Below, piece by piece: positions 42,629-52,923 of a stretch of DNA of 64,000 nucleotides (position 1 is the first letter of the stretch; each line of letters begins with the position of its first letter). Source of the DNA: Neisseria meningitidis (GTDB taxonomy: Bacteria; Pseudomonadota; Gammaproteobacteria; Burkholderiales; Neisseriaceae); contig OV299793.1 of assembly GCA_923184405.1 (NCBI GenBank), positions 1,964,574-2,028,573 of the forward strand, given 5' to 3'. The notes below the pieces were generated by a model that was not told where the DNA came from, did not search any database, and saw nothing but the letters and a program-made list of their open reading frames with translations. The position numbers and the translations under genes were made by a program.

Positions 42629-43155
42629 ATGAAACAGAAAATCTGGTACACCTACGATGACATCCACCGCGTCATCAAAGCATTGGCAGAAAAAATCCGG
42701 AACGCCGACATCAAATACGATGCCATGATTGCCATCGGCGGCGGCGGCTTTATTCCGGCACGTATGCTGCGCTGTTTTCCGGAAATTCCGATTTATGCCG
42801 TAACCACCGCCTATTACGACAGCGACAACGAAGGACAGGTTACCGAAGAAGTCAAAAAGTCCAATGGCTAGACCCCGTCCCCGAAGCCTTACGGGGCAAA
42901 AACGTCCTTGTTGTCGACGAAGTGGACGACAGCCGCGTAACCATGGAATTTTGCCTGACAGAGCTGCTCAAAGAAGACTTCGGCACCATCGGCGTCGCCG
43001 TACTGCACGAAAAAATCAAAGCCAAAGCAGGTAAAATCCCCGAAGGCATTCCCTATTTCAGCGGCATCACCGTAGAAGACTGGTGGATCAACTATCCGTG
43101 GGACGCACTCGACATCGACGAACACAACCGCCTTGCCGAGGCTTACCGAGGCTGA
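42629..43155 (+). pseudogene. Purine phosphoribosyltransferase-like protein
   Basis: Type I phosphoribosyltransferase fold: AMIAIGGGGFIPARML near the N-terminus and the PRPP motif VLVVDEVDDSRVTMEF. Family members include hypoxanthine or xanthine phosphoribosyltransferases that salvage purine bases. One base is lost near 42860 (KKSNG instead of KKVQWLDP), splitting an otherwise clean 175-residue protein. Start ATG 42629 follows AAGGAAA. Confidence 0.8.
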
Positions 43156-43157
43156 CC

Positions 43158-43196
43158 CTTTCAGACGGCATATTTTCCGAACCGATGCCGTCTGAA
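43158..43196. terminator. Inverted DUS pair, outward orientation
   Basis: Here TTTCAGACGGCAT precedes ATGCCGTCTGAA, the reverse of the usual order, with a 12-base loop. It can still form a stem between the phosphoribosyltransferase gene and plsX. Confidence 0.8.
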
Positions 43197-43242
43197 GCCC
43201 GCACGACCCCTGCCGCAGACCGAAAACCTACCGGAGAACCCT

Positions 43243-44297
43243 ATGATTACACTTGCCGTAGATGCCATGGGCGGCGACCAAGGACTTGCCGTTACCGTAC
43301 CCGGCGCAACCGCATTCCTCCAAGCACACCCCGATGTCCGCCTGATTATGACAGGCGACGAAACGCAACTGCGCCAAGCCCTGACCGCGGCAGGCGCACC
43401 GATGGAACGCATCGACATCTGCCATACCACCCAAGTTGTCGGCATGGATGAATCCCCTCAGTCCGCCCTAAAGAACAAAAAGACTCCTCCATGCGCGTTG
43501 CCATCAACCAAGTTAAAGAAGGCAAAGCCCAAGCCGCCGTATCCGCAGGCAACACGGGCGCACTCATGGCAACCGCACGTTTCGTCCTCAAGACCATACC
43601 CGGTATCGAACGCCCCGCCATCGCCAAATTCCTCCCGTCCGACACCGACCATGTTACCCTCGCCCTCGACCTTGGCGCGAACGTCGACTGCACGCCCGAA
43701 CAGCTCGCCCAATTTGCCGTTATCGGCAGCGAACTCGTCCACGCACTCCATCCTCAAAAGGACAGCCGCGCGTCAGGCTGGTCAACGTCGGCACGGAAGA
43801 CATCAAAGGTACGGACACCGTCAAACAAACCTACAAACTGCTGCAAAACAGCAAACTCAACTTTATCGGCAACATCGAAAGCAACGGCATCCTGTACGGC
43901 GAAGCAGATGTCGTCGTCGCCGACGGCTTTGTCGGCAACGTCATGCTCAAAACCATCGAAGCGCGCGGTCAAATTCATGAGCGGAGCCATCCGCCGCGAA
44001 TTCCAAAGCAACCTGTTCAACAAACTTGCCGCCGTTGCCGCCCTACCCGCCCTCAAAGGGCTGAAAAACAAACTCGATCCGCGCAAATTCAACGGGGCCA
44101 TCCTGCTCGGGCTGCGCGGCATCGTCATCAAAAGCCACGGCGGCACAGACGAAACAGGTTTCCGCTACGCACTCGAAGAAGCCTACCACGAAGCCAAGTC
44201 CGCATACCTTTCCAAAATCGAACAAGGCGTTGCCGAACAACTCGCCGCACTCGAAACTGCCAAAGCCGTCCAAAACGAAAATGCCGACGGTCTGTAA
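43243..44297 (+). pseudogene. plsX: Phosphate acyltransferase PlsX, three frameshifts
   Basis: PlsX makes acyl-phosphate from acyl-ACP for phospholipid synthesis. ITLAVDAMGGDQGLAVTVPG at the N-terminus, [51 protein letters not shown] and [14 protein letters not shown] are all family motifs. Breaks lie near 43460-43485, 43765 and 43965, each a small indel. About 351 residues expected. The downstream gene group includes fabH, fabD and fabG, the usual fatty-acid cluster, with insertions between them. Confidence 0.9.
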
Positions 44298-44304
44298 CAC
44301 ACAC

Positions 44305-44343
44305 GATGCCGTCTGAACGCCCCCGCCCCTTTCAGACGGCATC
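44305..44343. terminator. Inverted DUS pair after plsX
   Basis: A perfect AT-DUS stem, loop about 13 bases rich in C, closes plsX before the small orphan genes. Confidence 0.9.
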
Positions 44344-44432
44344 CGCCCGCACCAAACCTGCGGGCGCGGACGGCGATGCGCCTGTCCGGCACTTCCCAAA
44401 TACTTCCCTGTAAAATAAGGAGTATTTGAAAA

Positions 44433-44683
44433 ATGAAGACATTAGAAAAACGGATGAAAGCTCTAGACAAACAGATGATGAAGTTCGGAAAATCCCTTGA
44501 AGGCAGGCTTGATGCCCGTCTGATTGAATCCGCATTGGATTATATTCATTATTCGGAACGTTTTTGGCTTTTGAAATCCTGTGTACTTATATCGAAGATT
44601 TCGATGTCCGGCTGACGGAACAAGAATCCCGGGAAATTTCTTTTATCAACAAGGAATTTGAGATAGAAAGCACGTCCGATTAA
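44433..44683 (+). pseudogene. MafI-like small immunity-type protein
   Basis: The reading MKTLEKRMKALDKQMMKFGK, ARLIESALDYIHYSER and, after one missing T in a T run near 44565, LAFEILCTYIEDFDV and REISFINKEF gives an 83-residue acidic helical protein. The ALDY...LAFEILC pattern recalls MafI-family immunity proteins that protect Neisseria against MafB toxins, but no toxin gene lies beside it. Recognition is from memory of the family pattern. It begins behind an AAGGAG site. Confidence 0.6.
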
Positions 44684-44690
44684 CCAATAA

Positions 44691-44834
44691 AGCCAATGGG
44701 TTGATAAACATGAAAACATCGACGGTCGTTTTTGGCGGATTTTTATGGCAGACAACGGAGAGCGAATCCAAATCCCCGTTTTGGAAAATCCTGACATTAG
44801 GGAAATCAATCACTTTTTCCGTATCAAATTTTGA
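44691..44834 (+). pseudogene. Unrecognised gene remnant
   Basis: A frame with no start codon reads SQWVDKHENIDGRFWRIFMA then DNGERIQIPVLENPDIREIN and stops at 44834. Its amino-acid makeup looks genuine (charged, aromatic). It may be the 3' part of a gene whose 5' end is missing. No family is recognised. Confidence 0.35.
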
Positions 44835-45072
44835 GAAAAACTAACGTCCTTGTTTTCAGAATCATCCCCGAGCCGGAATTTGGCAATACCGAATTAACTG
44901 TCTATTTTGAAAAAGGATATTATTTGCCAATGATTCAAACAATTTTAGAAGCGGGGATATTGAAGTCAAAAACCTTAAAACAAAAAATTATAGTGGAAAT
45001 ACAATGGAAATTTGGGGAGATTCCTACCCTATTGAGCATATCTCTAAAATATTTCTACAATTCAAAATATAA
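44831..45072 (+). pseudogene. Hypothetical small protein, frameshifted
   Basis: From a TTG at 44831 the frame reads VLVFRIIPEPEFGNTELTVY and FEKGYYLPMIQTILEAG. A shift near 44955 gives the better continuation DIEVKNLKTKN, MEIWGDSYPIEHISKIFLQF, ending at 45072. Size and acidic, beta-rich look resemble immunity proteins. It follows the MafI-like gene, so the set may be an orphan immunity cluster. Confidence 0.45.
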
Positions 45073-45135
45073 TTTCTGAATTTATGATACAAAAACAAAC
45101 ACCAACACCAATAATTTGATGGAAAACCAACAATC

Positions 45136-45177
45136 AAAATGCCGTCTGAAGCATGTTTGGTTTTCAGACGGCATTTC
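45136..45177. terminator. Inverted DUS pair
   Basis: A perfect stem AAAATGCCGTCTGAAG with its complement (TTTTCAGACGGCATTT) ends the orphan gene group. Confidence 0.9.
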
Positions 45178-45183
45178 CTTCGC

Positions 45184-45312
45184 TTAAAACAGCGTATCGG
45201 CAACCCCGCCCTGCCTGTCCACGGCAATCTGCATCTGAAAACCATCTGTATCCCAAACCACACCCCCATCCCTGTTTCCGTCATTTGCACCCTGCCCGTA
45301 TTGGGCAATCAT
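45184..45312 (-). CDS. Very small hypothetical protein
   Basis: A 42-codon minus-strand frame, [20 protein letters not shown] to VADTLF, ends right at the DUS hairpin, as real genes in this window do. It has no ribosome site and no known family, so it may be chance. Confidence 0.25.
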   Translation of the reverse strand: MIAQYGQGANDGNRDGGVVWDTDGFQMQIAVDRQGGVADTLF

Positions 45313-45367
45313 CGGTTTTTCGCTTACAATAGCCGAATCTGAACCAACTATCAAAAAGGCCGTTCCC

Positions 45368-46329
45368 ATGCAGTATGCAAAAATTTCCGGCACGGGCAGC
45401 TATCTTCCCGCCAACCGCGTCAGCAATGACGACCTTGCCCAAAAAGTGGATACCTCGGACGAGTGGATTACCGCGCGTACGGGCATCAAGTTCCGCCATA
45501 TTGCAGCCGAAAATGAGAAAACCAGCGATCTTGCCGCCGAAGCAGCCCGCCGCGCACTGGATGCAGCCGGATTAGACAGCGGCGAAATCGATTTGATTAT
45601 CGTGGCGACGGCAACGCCAGATATGCAGTTTCCTTCTACCGCCACCATCGTGCAGCAAAAATTGGGCATCACCAACGGCTGTCCCGCGTTTGACGTACAG
45701 GCAGTGTGCGCAGGCTTTATGTACGCGCTGACCACCGCAAACGCCTACATCAAAAGCGGCATGGCAAAAACGCGCTGGTCATCGGCGCGGAAACCTTCAG
45801 TCGCATTGTAGACTGGAACGACCGCACAACCTGCGTATTGTTCGGCGACGGCGCGGGCGCGGTGGTTTTGAGCGCGGCGGACAAACCGGGCATCATCCAC
45901 AGCAAACTCAAAGCCGACGGCAATTATCTGAAACTCTTAAACGTCCCCGGGCAAATCGCCTGCGGCAAAGTTTCCGGTTCGCCGTACATTTCGATGGACG
46001 GTCCCGGCGTGTTCAAGTTTGCCGTCAAAATGCTGTCCAAAATCGCCGATGACGTTATCGAAGAAGCCAGTTATACCGCCGCTCAAATCGACTGGATCGT
46101 GCCGCATCAGGCAAACCGCCGCATTATCGAATCGACCGCGAAACATTTGGGGCTGAGTATGGACAAAGTCGTCCTGACCGTCCAAGACCACGGCAACACG
46201 TCCGCCGCCCCGATTCCGCTGGCTTTGGATACAGGCATCCGCAGCGGACAAATCAAACGCGGTCAAAACCTGCTGCTCGAAGGCATCGGCGGTGGTTTCG
46301 CGTGGGGCGCGGTGCTGTTGCAATATTGA
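45368..46329 (+). pseudogene. fabH: 3-oxoacyl-ACP synthase III, one frameshift
   Basis: FabH condenses acetyl-CoA with malonyl-ACP to start fatty-acid synthesis. The catalytic triad is visible: Cys in [17 protein letters not shown], His in [16 protein letters not shown] and Asn in [32 protein letters not shown] is the family start and [16 protein letters not shown] the end. One A or adjacent base is lost near 45770 (MAKTRWSS for MAKNALVIG), the only break in 320 residues. Confidence 0.93.
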
Positions 46330-46333
46330 ACCC

Positions 46334-46367
46334 GATGCCGTCTGAAGCAGGCTTTCAGACGGCATTT
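46334..46367. terminator. Inverted DUS pair after fabH
   Basis: A perfect AT-DUS stem, loop of 7 bases, directly after the fabH stop. Confidence 0.9.
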
Positions 46368-46375
46368 CCCATATC

Positions 46376-46694
46376 ATGAAGCGGCAGGCTTTCTTCAAAC
46401 CAATTGCGTGTGCGGCATTTCTCTCTGCCGTTTCGCTGCGCCTCCCCGTATTGGGCGCGTGTTACGCAATATTGTCCCTCTATGCGTTTGCACTTTACAG
46501 CATCGACAAACGGCGTGCCGTGCGGGGAAAACGCCGCATTCCCGAACACCGCCTGCTGCTGCCTGCCTTGTTCGGCGGTTGGGCGGGCACATATTGGGCA
46601 GCAGGATATTCAGGCATTAAACGGCGAAAAAGCGTTCTCTTGTGCTGTTACGTCTCACTGTTTCAGGTAATGTCTGGCGACCCTCATCCTGATT
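46376..46694 (+). pseudogene. DUF1294 small membrane protein, C-terminus cut by CREE
   Basis: MKRQAFFKPIACAAFLSAVS and LYAFALYSIDKRRAVRGKRR followed by IPEHRLLLPALFGGWAGTYW match DUF1294 membrane proteins (YdeI/YdfB type, function unknown) with three hydrophobic segments. A shift near 46608 scrambles the next helix. The coding frame runs up to ATLILIYSG at the CREE that begins at 46695, so the insertion may have replaced the last residues. Confidence 0.7.
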
Positions 46695-46797
46695 TATAGT
46701 GGATTAAATTTAAACCAGTACAGCGTTGCCTCGCCTTGCCGTACTATTTATAATGTCTGCGGCTTAGTCGCCTTGTCCGATTACATAAACCACTACA
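46695..46797. mobile_element. CREE, short form, 103 bp
   Basis: TATAGTGGATTAAATTTAAA at the left and an altered AAACCACTACA at the right enclose the usual core. It lies at the 3' end of the DUF1294 gene and 39 bp before fabD. Confidence 0.9.
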
Positions 46798-46835
46798 CCT
46801 GAATTTTCGTAATCGCAACCAAACAAAGGAATACT

Positions 46836-47758
46836 ATGTCTTTTGCCTGCTTTTTCCCGGACAAGGTTCCCAAAGCCTCGGTATGATGAACGGCTTTGCC
46901 GAACACGACATCGTCAAAAACACCTTTGCCGAAACCTCCGCCATATTGGGGCAGGACTTGTGGGCGATGATTAACGGCAGCGATGCCGAAATCATCGGAC
47001 AAACCGTCAATACCCAGCCCATCATGCTCGCCATAAGCGTGCCGTTTACCGCGCCTATTTAGAAGCGGGCGGCAAAACGCCTGCCGCCGTTGCGGACACA
47101 GCCTCGGCGAATACACCGCACTCGTTGCCGTAGGCGCATTGAATTTTGCCGACGCGGTCAAACTCGTGCGCCTGCGCGCCGAACTGATGCAGTCCGCCGT
47201 ACCGCAAGGCGTGGGCGCAATGGCGGCGATTCTCGGCTTGGAAGATGAGCAGGTAAAAAAAATTTGCGCCGAAGCCGCCCAAGGCGAAGTGGTCGAAGCC
47301 GTCAGCTTCAACTCACCCGGACAAATCGTGATTGCAGGCAATGCCGCCGCCGTCGGACGCGCCATGGCTGCCGCCAAAGAAGCCGGTGCCAAACGCGCCC
47401 TGCCGCTGCCCGTGTCCGTACCTTCCCATTGCAGCCTGATGAAACCCGCCGCCGACAAACTCGCCGAAGCCCTCAAAACCGTCGAAATCAAGCAGCCGCA
47501 AATCCGCGTCATCCACAACGCCGACGTTGCCGCCTACGATGATGCCGACAAAATCAAAGACGCGCTCGTCCGCCAGCTTACAGCCCCGTACGCTGGACGG
47601 AAACCGTCAACGCCCTTGTTTCAGACGGCATTGCCGAATCCGCCGAATGCGGCCCGGGCAAAGTGTTGGCGGGCTTGGCAAAACGCATCAACAAAGCCGC
47701 CGCGTGCAGCGCGCTGACCGATGCCGGACAGGTTGCCGCCTTTATCGAAGCGCACTGA
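46836..47758 (+). pseudogene. fabD: Malonyl CoA-acyl carrier protein transacylase
   Basis: FabD loads malonate onto ACP. The N-terminus MSFA is followed by a shift before FPGQGSQ, seen in another frame. Nucleotides for GHSLGEY (nucleophile Ser) are at about 47095-47115 with a base lost just before. The frame is clean from 47139: NFADAVKLVRLRAELMQSAV, GAMAAILGLEDEQ, FNSPGQIVIAGNAAAV and LPLPVSVPSHCSLMKPA (catalytic His region), then a shift near 47580 and an end in VAAFIEAH at 47758. Confidence 0.9.
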
Positions 47759-47769
47759 CTTCGTTCTGC

Positions 47770-47801
47770 AAAAAGCAGCCTGCCCTCTTCAGGCTGCTTT
47801 T
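47770..47801. terminator. Hairpin AAAAAGCAGCCTG / CAGGCTGCTTTT
   Basis: A stem of about 12 bp with a 7-base loop and flanking A/T runs follows fabD. It is not the AT-DUS used at other gene ends; the arm AAGCAGCCTG(C) resembles a Kingella-type uptake word. Confidence 0.85.
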
Positions 47802-47895
47802 CACATCCGAACGGCGGCAGCCCCATATTTACGCTATAATCCATCCCGACCAAACCACCGACAGCGGCTGCCGTTGCAGTTCCCGCCCTACCGAT

Positions 47896-49758
47896 ATGAT
47901 AGAAAAACTGACTTTCGGACTGTTTAAAAAAGAAGACGCGCGCAGCTTTATGCGCCTGATGGCGTACGTCCGCCCCTACAAAATCCGCATCGTTGCCGCC
48001 CTGATTGCCATTTTCGGCGTTGCCGCCACCGAAAGCTACCTTGCCGCGCTTCATCGCCCCCTGATTAACCACGGCTTTTCCGCACCTGCCGCGCCGCCCG
48101 AGCTGTCTGCCGCCAGCCAGCATCATTTCCACCCTGCAAAACTGGCGCGAACAGTTTACCTATATGGTTTGGGGGACGGAAAACAAAATCCGGACCGTCC
48201 CGCTCTTTCTCATCATTCTCGTCGTCATCCGTGGCATCTGCCGCTTTACCAGCACCTATCTGATGACTTGGGTCTCCGTGATGACCATCAGCAAAATCCG
48301 CAAAGATATGTTTGCCAAAATGCTGACCACTTTCCTCCCGCTACCATCAGGAAACGCCGTCCGGCACCGTACTGATGAATATGCTCAACCTGACCGAACA
48401 GTCGGTCAGCAACGCCAACGACATCTTCACCGTCCTCACGCGCGACACGATGATCGTTACCGGCCTGACCATCGTCCTGCTTTACCTCAACTGGCAGCTC
48501 AGCCTTATCGTCGTCCTGATGTTCCCCTGCTCTCCCTGCTCTCGCGCTACTACCGCGACCGTCTGAAACACGTCATTTCCGACTCGCAAAAGCATAGGCA
48601 CGATGAACAACGTGATTGCCGAAACCCATCAGGGACACCGCGTCGTCAAGCTGTTCAACGGGCAGGCGCAGGCGGCAAACCGGTTCGACGCGATCAACCG
48701 CACCATCGTCCGCCTCAGCAAAAAATCACGCAGGCAACGGCGGCACATTCCCCGTTCAGCGAACTAATCGCCTCGATCGCCCTCGCCGTCGTCATCTTCA
48801 TCGCCCTGTGGCAAAGCCAAAACGGCTACACCACCATCGGCGAATTTATGGCATTCATCGTCGCGATGCTGCAAATGTACGCCCCCATCAAAGCCTTGCC
48901 AACATTAGCATCCCTATGCAGACGATGTTCCTCGCCGCCGACGGCGTATGTGCATTTCTCGACACCCCGCCCGAACAGGACAAAGGCACGCTCGCACCGC
49001 AGCGTGTCGAAGGGCGCATCAGCTTCCGCAACGTCGATGTCGAATACCGTTCGGACGGCATCAAAGCCCTCGACGGCTTCAACCTCGACATCAGACAAGG
49101 CGAACGCGTCGCCCTGGTCGGACGTTCCGGCAGCGGCAAATCCACCGTCGTCAACCTGCTGCCCCGCTTTGTCGAACCGTCTGCAAGCAACATCTGCATA
49201 GACGGTATCGACATCGCCGACATCAAACTCGACTGCCTGCGCGCCCAATTTGCCCTCGTCTCCCAAGACGTATTCCTGTTTGACGACACCCTGTTTGAAA
49301 ACGTCCGATATAGCCGTCCCGACGCGGGCGAAGCCGAAGTCCTATCCGCCCTCCAAGCCGCTAACCTGCAAAGCCTGATCGACGCATCACCGCTCGGACT
49401 GCACCAGCCCATCGGATCGAACGGCAGCAACTTATCCGGCGGACAGCGGCAACGCGTTGCCATTGCCCGCGCCATTTTGAAAGACGCGCCGATATTATTA
49501 TTGGACGAAGCCACCAGCGCATTGGACAACGAATCCGAACGCCTCGTCCAACAGGCGCTCGAACGCCTGATGGAAAACCGCACCAGCATCATCGTCGCCC
49601 ACCGCCTGACCACCATCGAAGGGGCCGACCGCATCATCGTAATGGACGACGGCAAAATCATCGAACAAGGCACACACGAACAACTGATGTCCCAAAACGG
49701 CTACTACACGATGTTACGCAATATCTCAAACAAAGATGCCGCCGTCCGGACGGCATAA
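47896..49758 (+). pseudogene. msbA: Lipid A export ATP-binding/permease protein MsbA
   Basis: MsbA flips lipid A-core across the inner membrane. The N-terminal membrane domain (MIEKLTFGLFKKEDARSFMR, then six helices such as MIVTGLTIVLLYLNWQLSLI) is split by shifts near 48045, 48110, 48340, 48525, 48590, 48720 and 48900. From about 48950 the ATPase domain is clean: VALVGRSGSGKSTVVNLLPR (Walker A), LVSQDVFLFDDTLFENV (Q-loop), NLSGGQRQRVAIARAI (signature), LLLDEATSALDNE (Walker B) and IVAHRLTT (H-loop). About 621 residues expected. Confidence 0.93.
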
Positions 49759-49760
49759 AC

Positions 49761-49810
49761 AAAATGCCGTCTGAAATGGTACAATCGCCCTGACCCTTTC
49801 AGACGGCATC
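49761..49810. terminator. Inverted DUS pair between msbA and guaA
   Basis: ATGCCGTCTGAA and TTTCAGACGGCAT are separated by an unusually long loop of about 20 bases. The last msbA codons contain a separate GCCGTCCGGACGGC palindrome. Confidence 0.8.
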
Positions 49811-49857
49811 ATATCCGCCGACCCATCCGATTATCTTCAATCACTGTAAAACCCATT

Positions 49858-51419
49858 ATGACCCAAGACAAAATCCTCATCCTTGACTTCGGTTCGCAAG
49901 TTACCCAGCTCATCGCCCGCCGCGTGCGCGAAGCCCACGTTTACTGCGAGCTGCATTCTCTGATATGCCTTTGGACGAAATCAAAGCCTACAACCCCAAA
50001 GGCATCATCCTTTCCGGCGGCCCTAATTCCGTTTACGAATCCGACTATCAAGCCGATACCGGTATCCTTGACTTGGGCATTCCGATTTTGGGCATTTGCT
50101 ACGGCATGCAATTTATGGCGCACCACTTGGGTGGTGAAGTGCAACCCGGCAACCAGCGCGAATTCGGTTACGCGCAAGTCAAAACCATCGACAGCGAGCT
50201 GACACGCGGCATTCAAGACGATACGCCAAACACGCTCGACGTATGGATGAGCCACGGCGATAAAGTTCCAAACTGCCCTACAGTTTCACCGTCATCGGCG
50301 ACACGCCGTCCTGCCCGATTGCCATGATGGAAAACGCCGAAAACAATTCTACGGCATCCAATTCCACCCCGAAGTAACCCACACCAAACAAGGCCGCGCC
50401 CTGTTGAACCGCTTTGTCTTGGATATTTGCGGCGCGCAACCTAGCTGGACGATGCCGAACTACATCGAAGAAGCCGTTGCCAAAATCCGCGAACAGGTCG
50501 GCAGCGACGAAGTGATTTTGGGTCTGTCCGGCGGCGTGGACTCTTCCGTAGCCGCCGCGCTGATTCACCGCGCCATCGGAGACCAACTGACCTGCGTGTT
50601 CGTCGATCACGGCCTCTTGCGCTTGAACGAAAGCAAAATGGTGATGGATATGTTCGCCCGCAATTTGGGTGTGAAAGTGATTCACGTCGATGCCGAAGGG
50701 CAGTTTATGGAGAAACTCGCTAACGTTACCGATCCCGAGAAAAAACGCAAAATCATCGGTGCGGAATTTATCGAAGTATTTGATGCTGAAGAAAAAAACT
50801 CACCAACGCCAAATGGCTGGCGCAAGGCACGATTTACCCTGACGTAATCGAATCCGCAGGCGCGAAAACCAAAAAAGCCCACGCCATCAAATCCCACCAC
50901 AATGTCGGCGGCCTGCCTGAAAACATGAAGCTCAAACTGCTTGAGCCGTTGCGCGATTTGTTCAAAGACGAAGTGCGCGAACTGGGCGTGGCTTTGGGCC
51001 TGCCGCGCGAAATGGTGTACCGCCATCCGCTCCAAAGTCCCGGTTTGGGCGTGCGTATTTTAGGCGAAGTGAAAAAAGAATACGCCGACTTACTGCGTCA
51101 AGCAGACGATATTTTTATTCAAGAATTGCGCAATACCACCGACGAAAACGGCACGTCTTGGTACGACCTGACCAGCCAAGCCTTCGCCGTGTTCCTGCCC
51201 GTGAAATCCGTCGGCGTAATGGGCGACGGACGCACATACGACTACGTCGTCGCACTGCGCGCAGTCATCACCAGCGACTTTATGACCGCGCATTGGGCGG
51301 AATTGCCGTAGTCACTGCTCGGACGCGTGTCCAACCGCATCATCAACGAAGTCAAAGGCATCAACCGCGTGGTGTACGATGTCAGCGGCAAACCGCCTGC
51401 CACCATCGAGTGGGAATAA
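49858..51419 (+). pseudogene. guaA: GMP synthase (glutamine-hydrolysing)
   Basis: GuaA converts XMP to GMP. Class I glutamine amidotransferase domain: [36 protein letters not shown] (nucleophile Cys) and FHPEVTHTK (catalytic His). PP-loop ATP domain: [19 protein letters not shown], then [12 protein letters not shown] and [16 protein letters not shown]. Shifts occur near 49960, 50265, 50340 and 50800, and a TAG at about 51309 stands where Tyr is expected, 37 codons before the natural end. The conserved FPGPGLGVR reads LQSPGLGVR here. About 521 residues expected. Confidence 0.93.
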
Positions 51420-51478
51420 CCAGCAAACAGGGCTGCACCGTCCGGCGCAGTCTTTCGATTATCGGAAAAAGGAAAAAT

Positions 51479-52225
51479 ATGAGCACACAAGATTTAAGCG
51501 GCAAAATCGCTTTGGTAACAGGCGCATCGCGCGGTATCAGTGCAGCAATTGCCGACACACTGGCGGCAGCTGGTGCCAAAGTCATCGGTACGGCGACCAG
51601 TGAGAGCGGTGCGGCGGCGATTAGCGAGCGGTTGGCGCAATGGGGCGGCGAAGCCCGCGTATTAAATTCCGCCGAACCCGAAACCGTCGAAAACCTGATT
51701 GCCGACATCGAAAAAACGTTCGGCAAACTCGATATTCTGGTCAACAACGCCGGCATCACCCGCGACAGCCTCCTGATGCGTATGAAAGAAGAAGAGTGGG
51801 ACGACATCATGCAGGTCAACCTCAAATCCGTCTTTCGCGCTACTAAAGCCGTCTTGCGCGGCATGATGAAGCAACGCTCCAGCAGCATCATCAACATCAC
51901 ATCCGTCGTCGGCGTGATGGGCAATGCCGGTCAAACCAACTATGCCGCGGCAAAAGCAGGCTTAATCGGTTTCTCCAAATCCATGGCGCGCGAAGTCGGC
52001 AGCTGGGGCATTACCGTCAACTGCGTCGCCCCTGGCTTTATCGATACCGACATGACACGCGCCCTGCCGGAAGAAACCCGCCAAACCTTTACCGCCCAAA
52101 CCGACTTGGGCAGATTCGGCGACGCGCAAGACATCGCCGATGCAGTCCTGTTCTTCGCTTCCGACCAAGCAAAATACATCATCGGTCAAACGCTGCACGT
52201 CAACGGCGGCATGCTGATGCCTTGA
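51479..52225 (+). CDS. fabG: 3-oxoacyl-ACP reductase FabG
   Basis: Complete 248-residue short-chain dehydrogenase that reduces 3-oxoacyl-ACP with NADPH. Motifs: VTGASRGISAAIADTL (cofactor loop; the third Gly of GxxxGxG reads Ser), LDILVNNAGI, NITSVVGVMG (catalytic Ser) and NYAAAKAGLIGF (Tyr-x-x-x-Lys). It ends VNGGMLMP. ATG 51479 follows AAAGGAA; the frame is open further upstream but that part overlaps guaA. The DUS hairpin follows. Confidence 0.95.
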   Translation: MSTQDLSGKIALVTGASRGISAAIADTLAAAGAKVIGTATSESGAAAISERLAQWGGEARVLNSAEPETVENLIADIEKTFGKLDILVNNAGITRDSLLMRMKEEEWDDIMQVNLKSVFRATKAVLRGMMKQRSSSIINITSVVGVMGNAGQTNYAAAKAGLIGFSKSMAREVGSWGITVNCVAPGFIDTDMTRALPEETRQTFTAQTDLGRFGDAQDIADAVLFFASDQAKYIIGQTLHVNGGMLMP

Positions 52226-52241
52226 CAGACAACTGTTTCAA

Positions 52242-52274
52242 CAATGCCGTCTGAAGCCCTTTCAGACGGCATTT
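52242..52274. terminator. Inverted DUS pair after fabG
   Basis: A perfect AT-DUS stem with a 7-base loop closes fabG. Confidence 0.9.
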
Positions 52275-52338
52275 GCATTCTCAGGCAAAATGAACACACA
52301 CCACACGCCGCCCTGCCCATCCGGCTCAGGCACAAGCT

Positions 52339-52915
52339 GAGACCTTTGCAAAATTCCTTTCGCTCCCGACAGCCGAAACCCTAACACAGGTTTTCAGCAG
52401 TTTTCAGCTGTCTTCATCCCAAATACCGCCTAATTCTACCCAAATACAGCTTTAATCCTGCCCGGACACCCGATAATCAGGCATCCGAGTCACCTTTTCG
52501 GCGGCAGCAGGCGCACATAGCCTGTTGGCCGCTTTCAAAAGGTTCAAACACATCGCCTTCAGATGGCTTTGCGCACTCACTTTAATCAGTCCGAAATAGG
52601 CTGCCCGAGCATAGCGGAATTTACCGTGCAGCGTACCGAAGCTCTGTTCGACCACATATAGGGCATTAACAGAGGCCAGTACGGCGTTGCCTTGCCTTAG
52701 CTCAAAGAGAACGATTCTCTAAGGTGCTGAAGGAGCAAGTGAATCGGATCCGTACTATTTGTACTCTCTGCGACTTCGCCGCATAGTACAGATTTAAATC
52801 AAATCCACTATAACGGGTCTTCGATAAATATCGGTTACGTTTGGTTTGCGTTTCCGTAAGCGGATGGTTGCAGCAGGCTTTGAGCATAATGCCGTCCTGC
52901 AGCGGATACTCATTC
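52339..52915 (-). mobile_element. IS5-family remnant (3' part), split by a CREE
   Basis: The end sequence GAGACCTTTGCAAAATTCC at 52339-52357 equals the terminal repeat of the full IS at 54032. On minus, KTRY / VVEQSFGTLH... SAQSHLKAMCLNLLKAANRL matches the C-terminus of that transposase, and [12 protein letters not shown] matches just upstream of it. About 60% of the IS, including its other end, is missing. A 156-bp CREE sits between the Tyr codon and VVEQSF. Confidence 0.88.
52657..52812. mobile_element. CREE inserted in the IS5 remnant, 156 bp
   Basis: Termini TATAGGGCATTAACAG (altered) and AAATCCACTATA enclose a long-form core with AGCTCAAAGAGAACGATTCT. The intact IS copy shows the empty site as GTTATGTGG; TA is present on both sides of the insert, the CREE target duplication. 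Confidence 0.93.
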
Positions 52916-52923
52916 AGTATTCC

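Noticed and set aside
51158..51478. A long N-terminal extension of FabG reaching back into guaA
   Set aside because: FabG family proteins start at MSTQDLSGK-like sequence and a ribosome site lies just before 51479; the extension is in a shadow frame of guaA.
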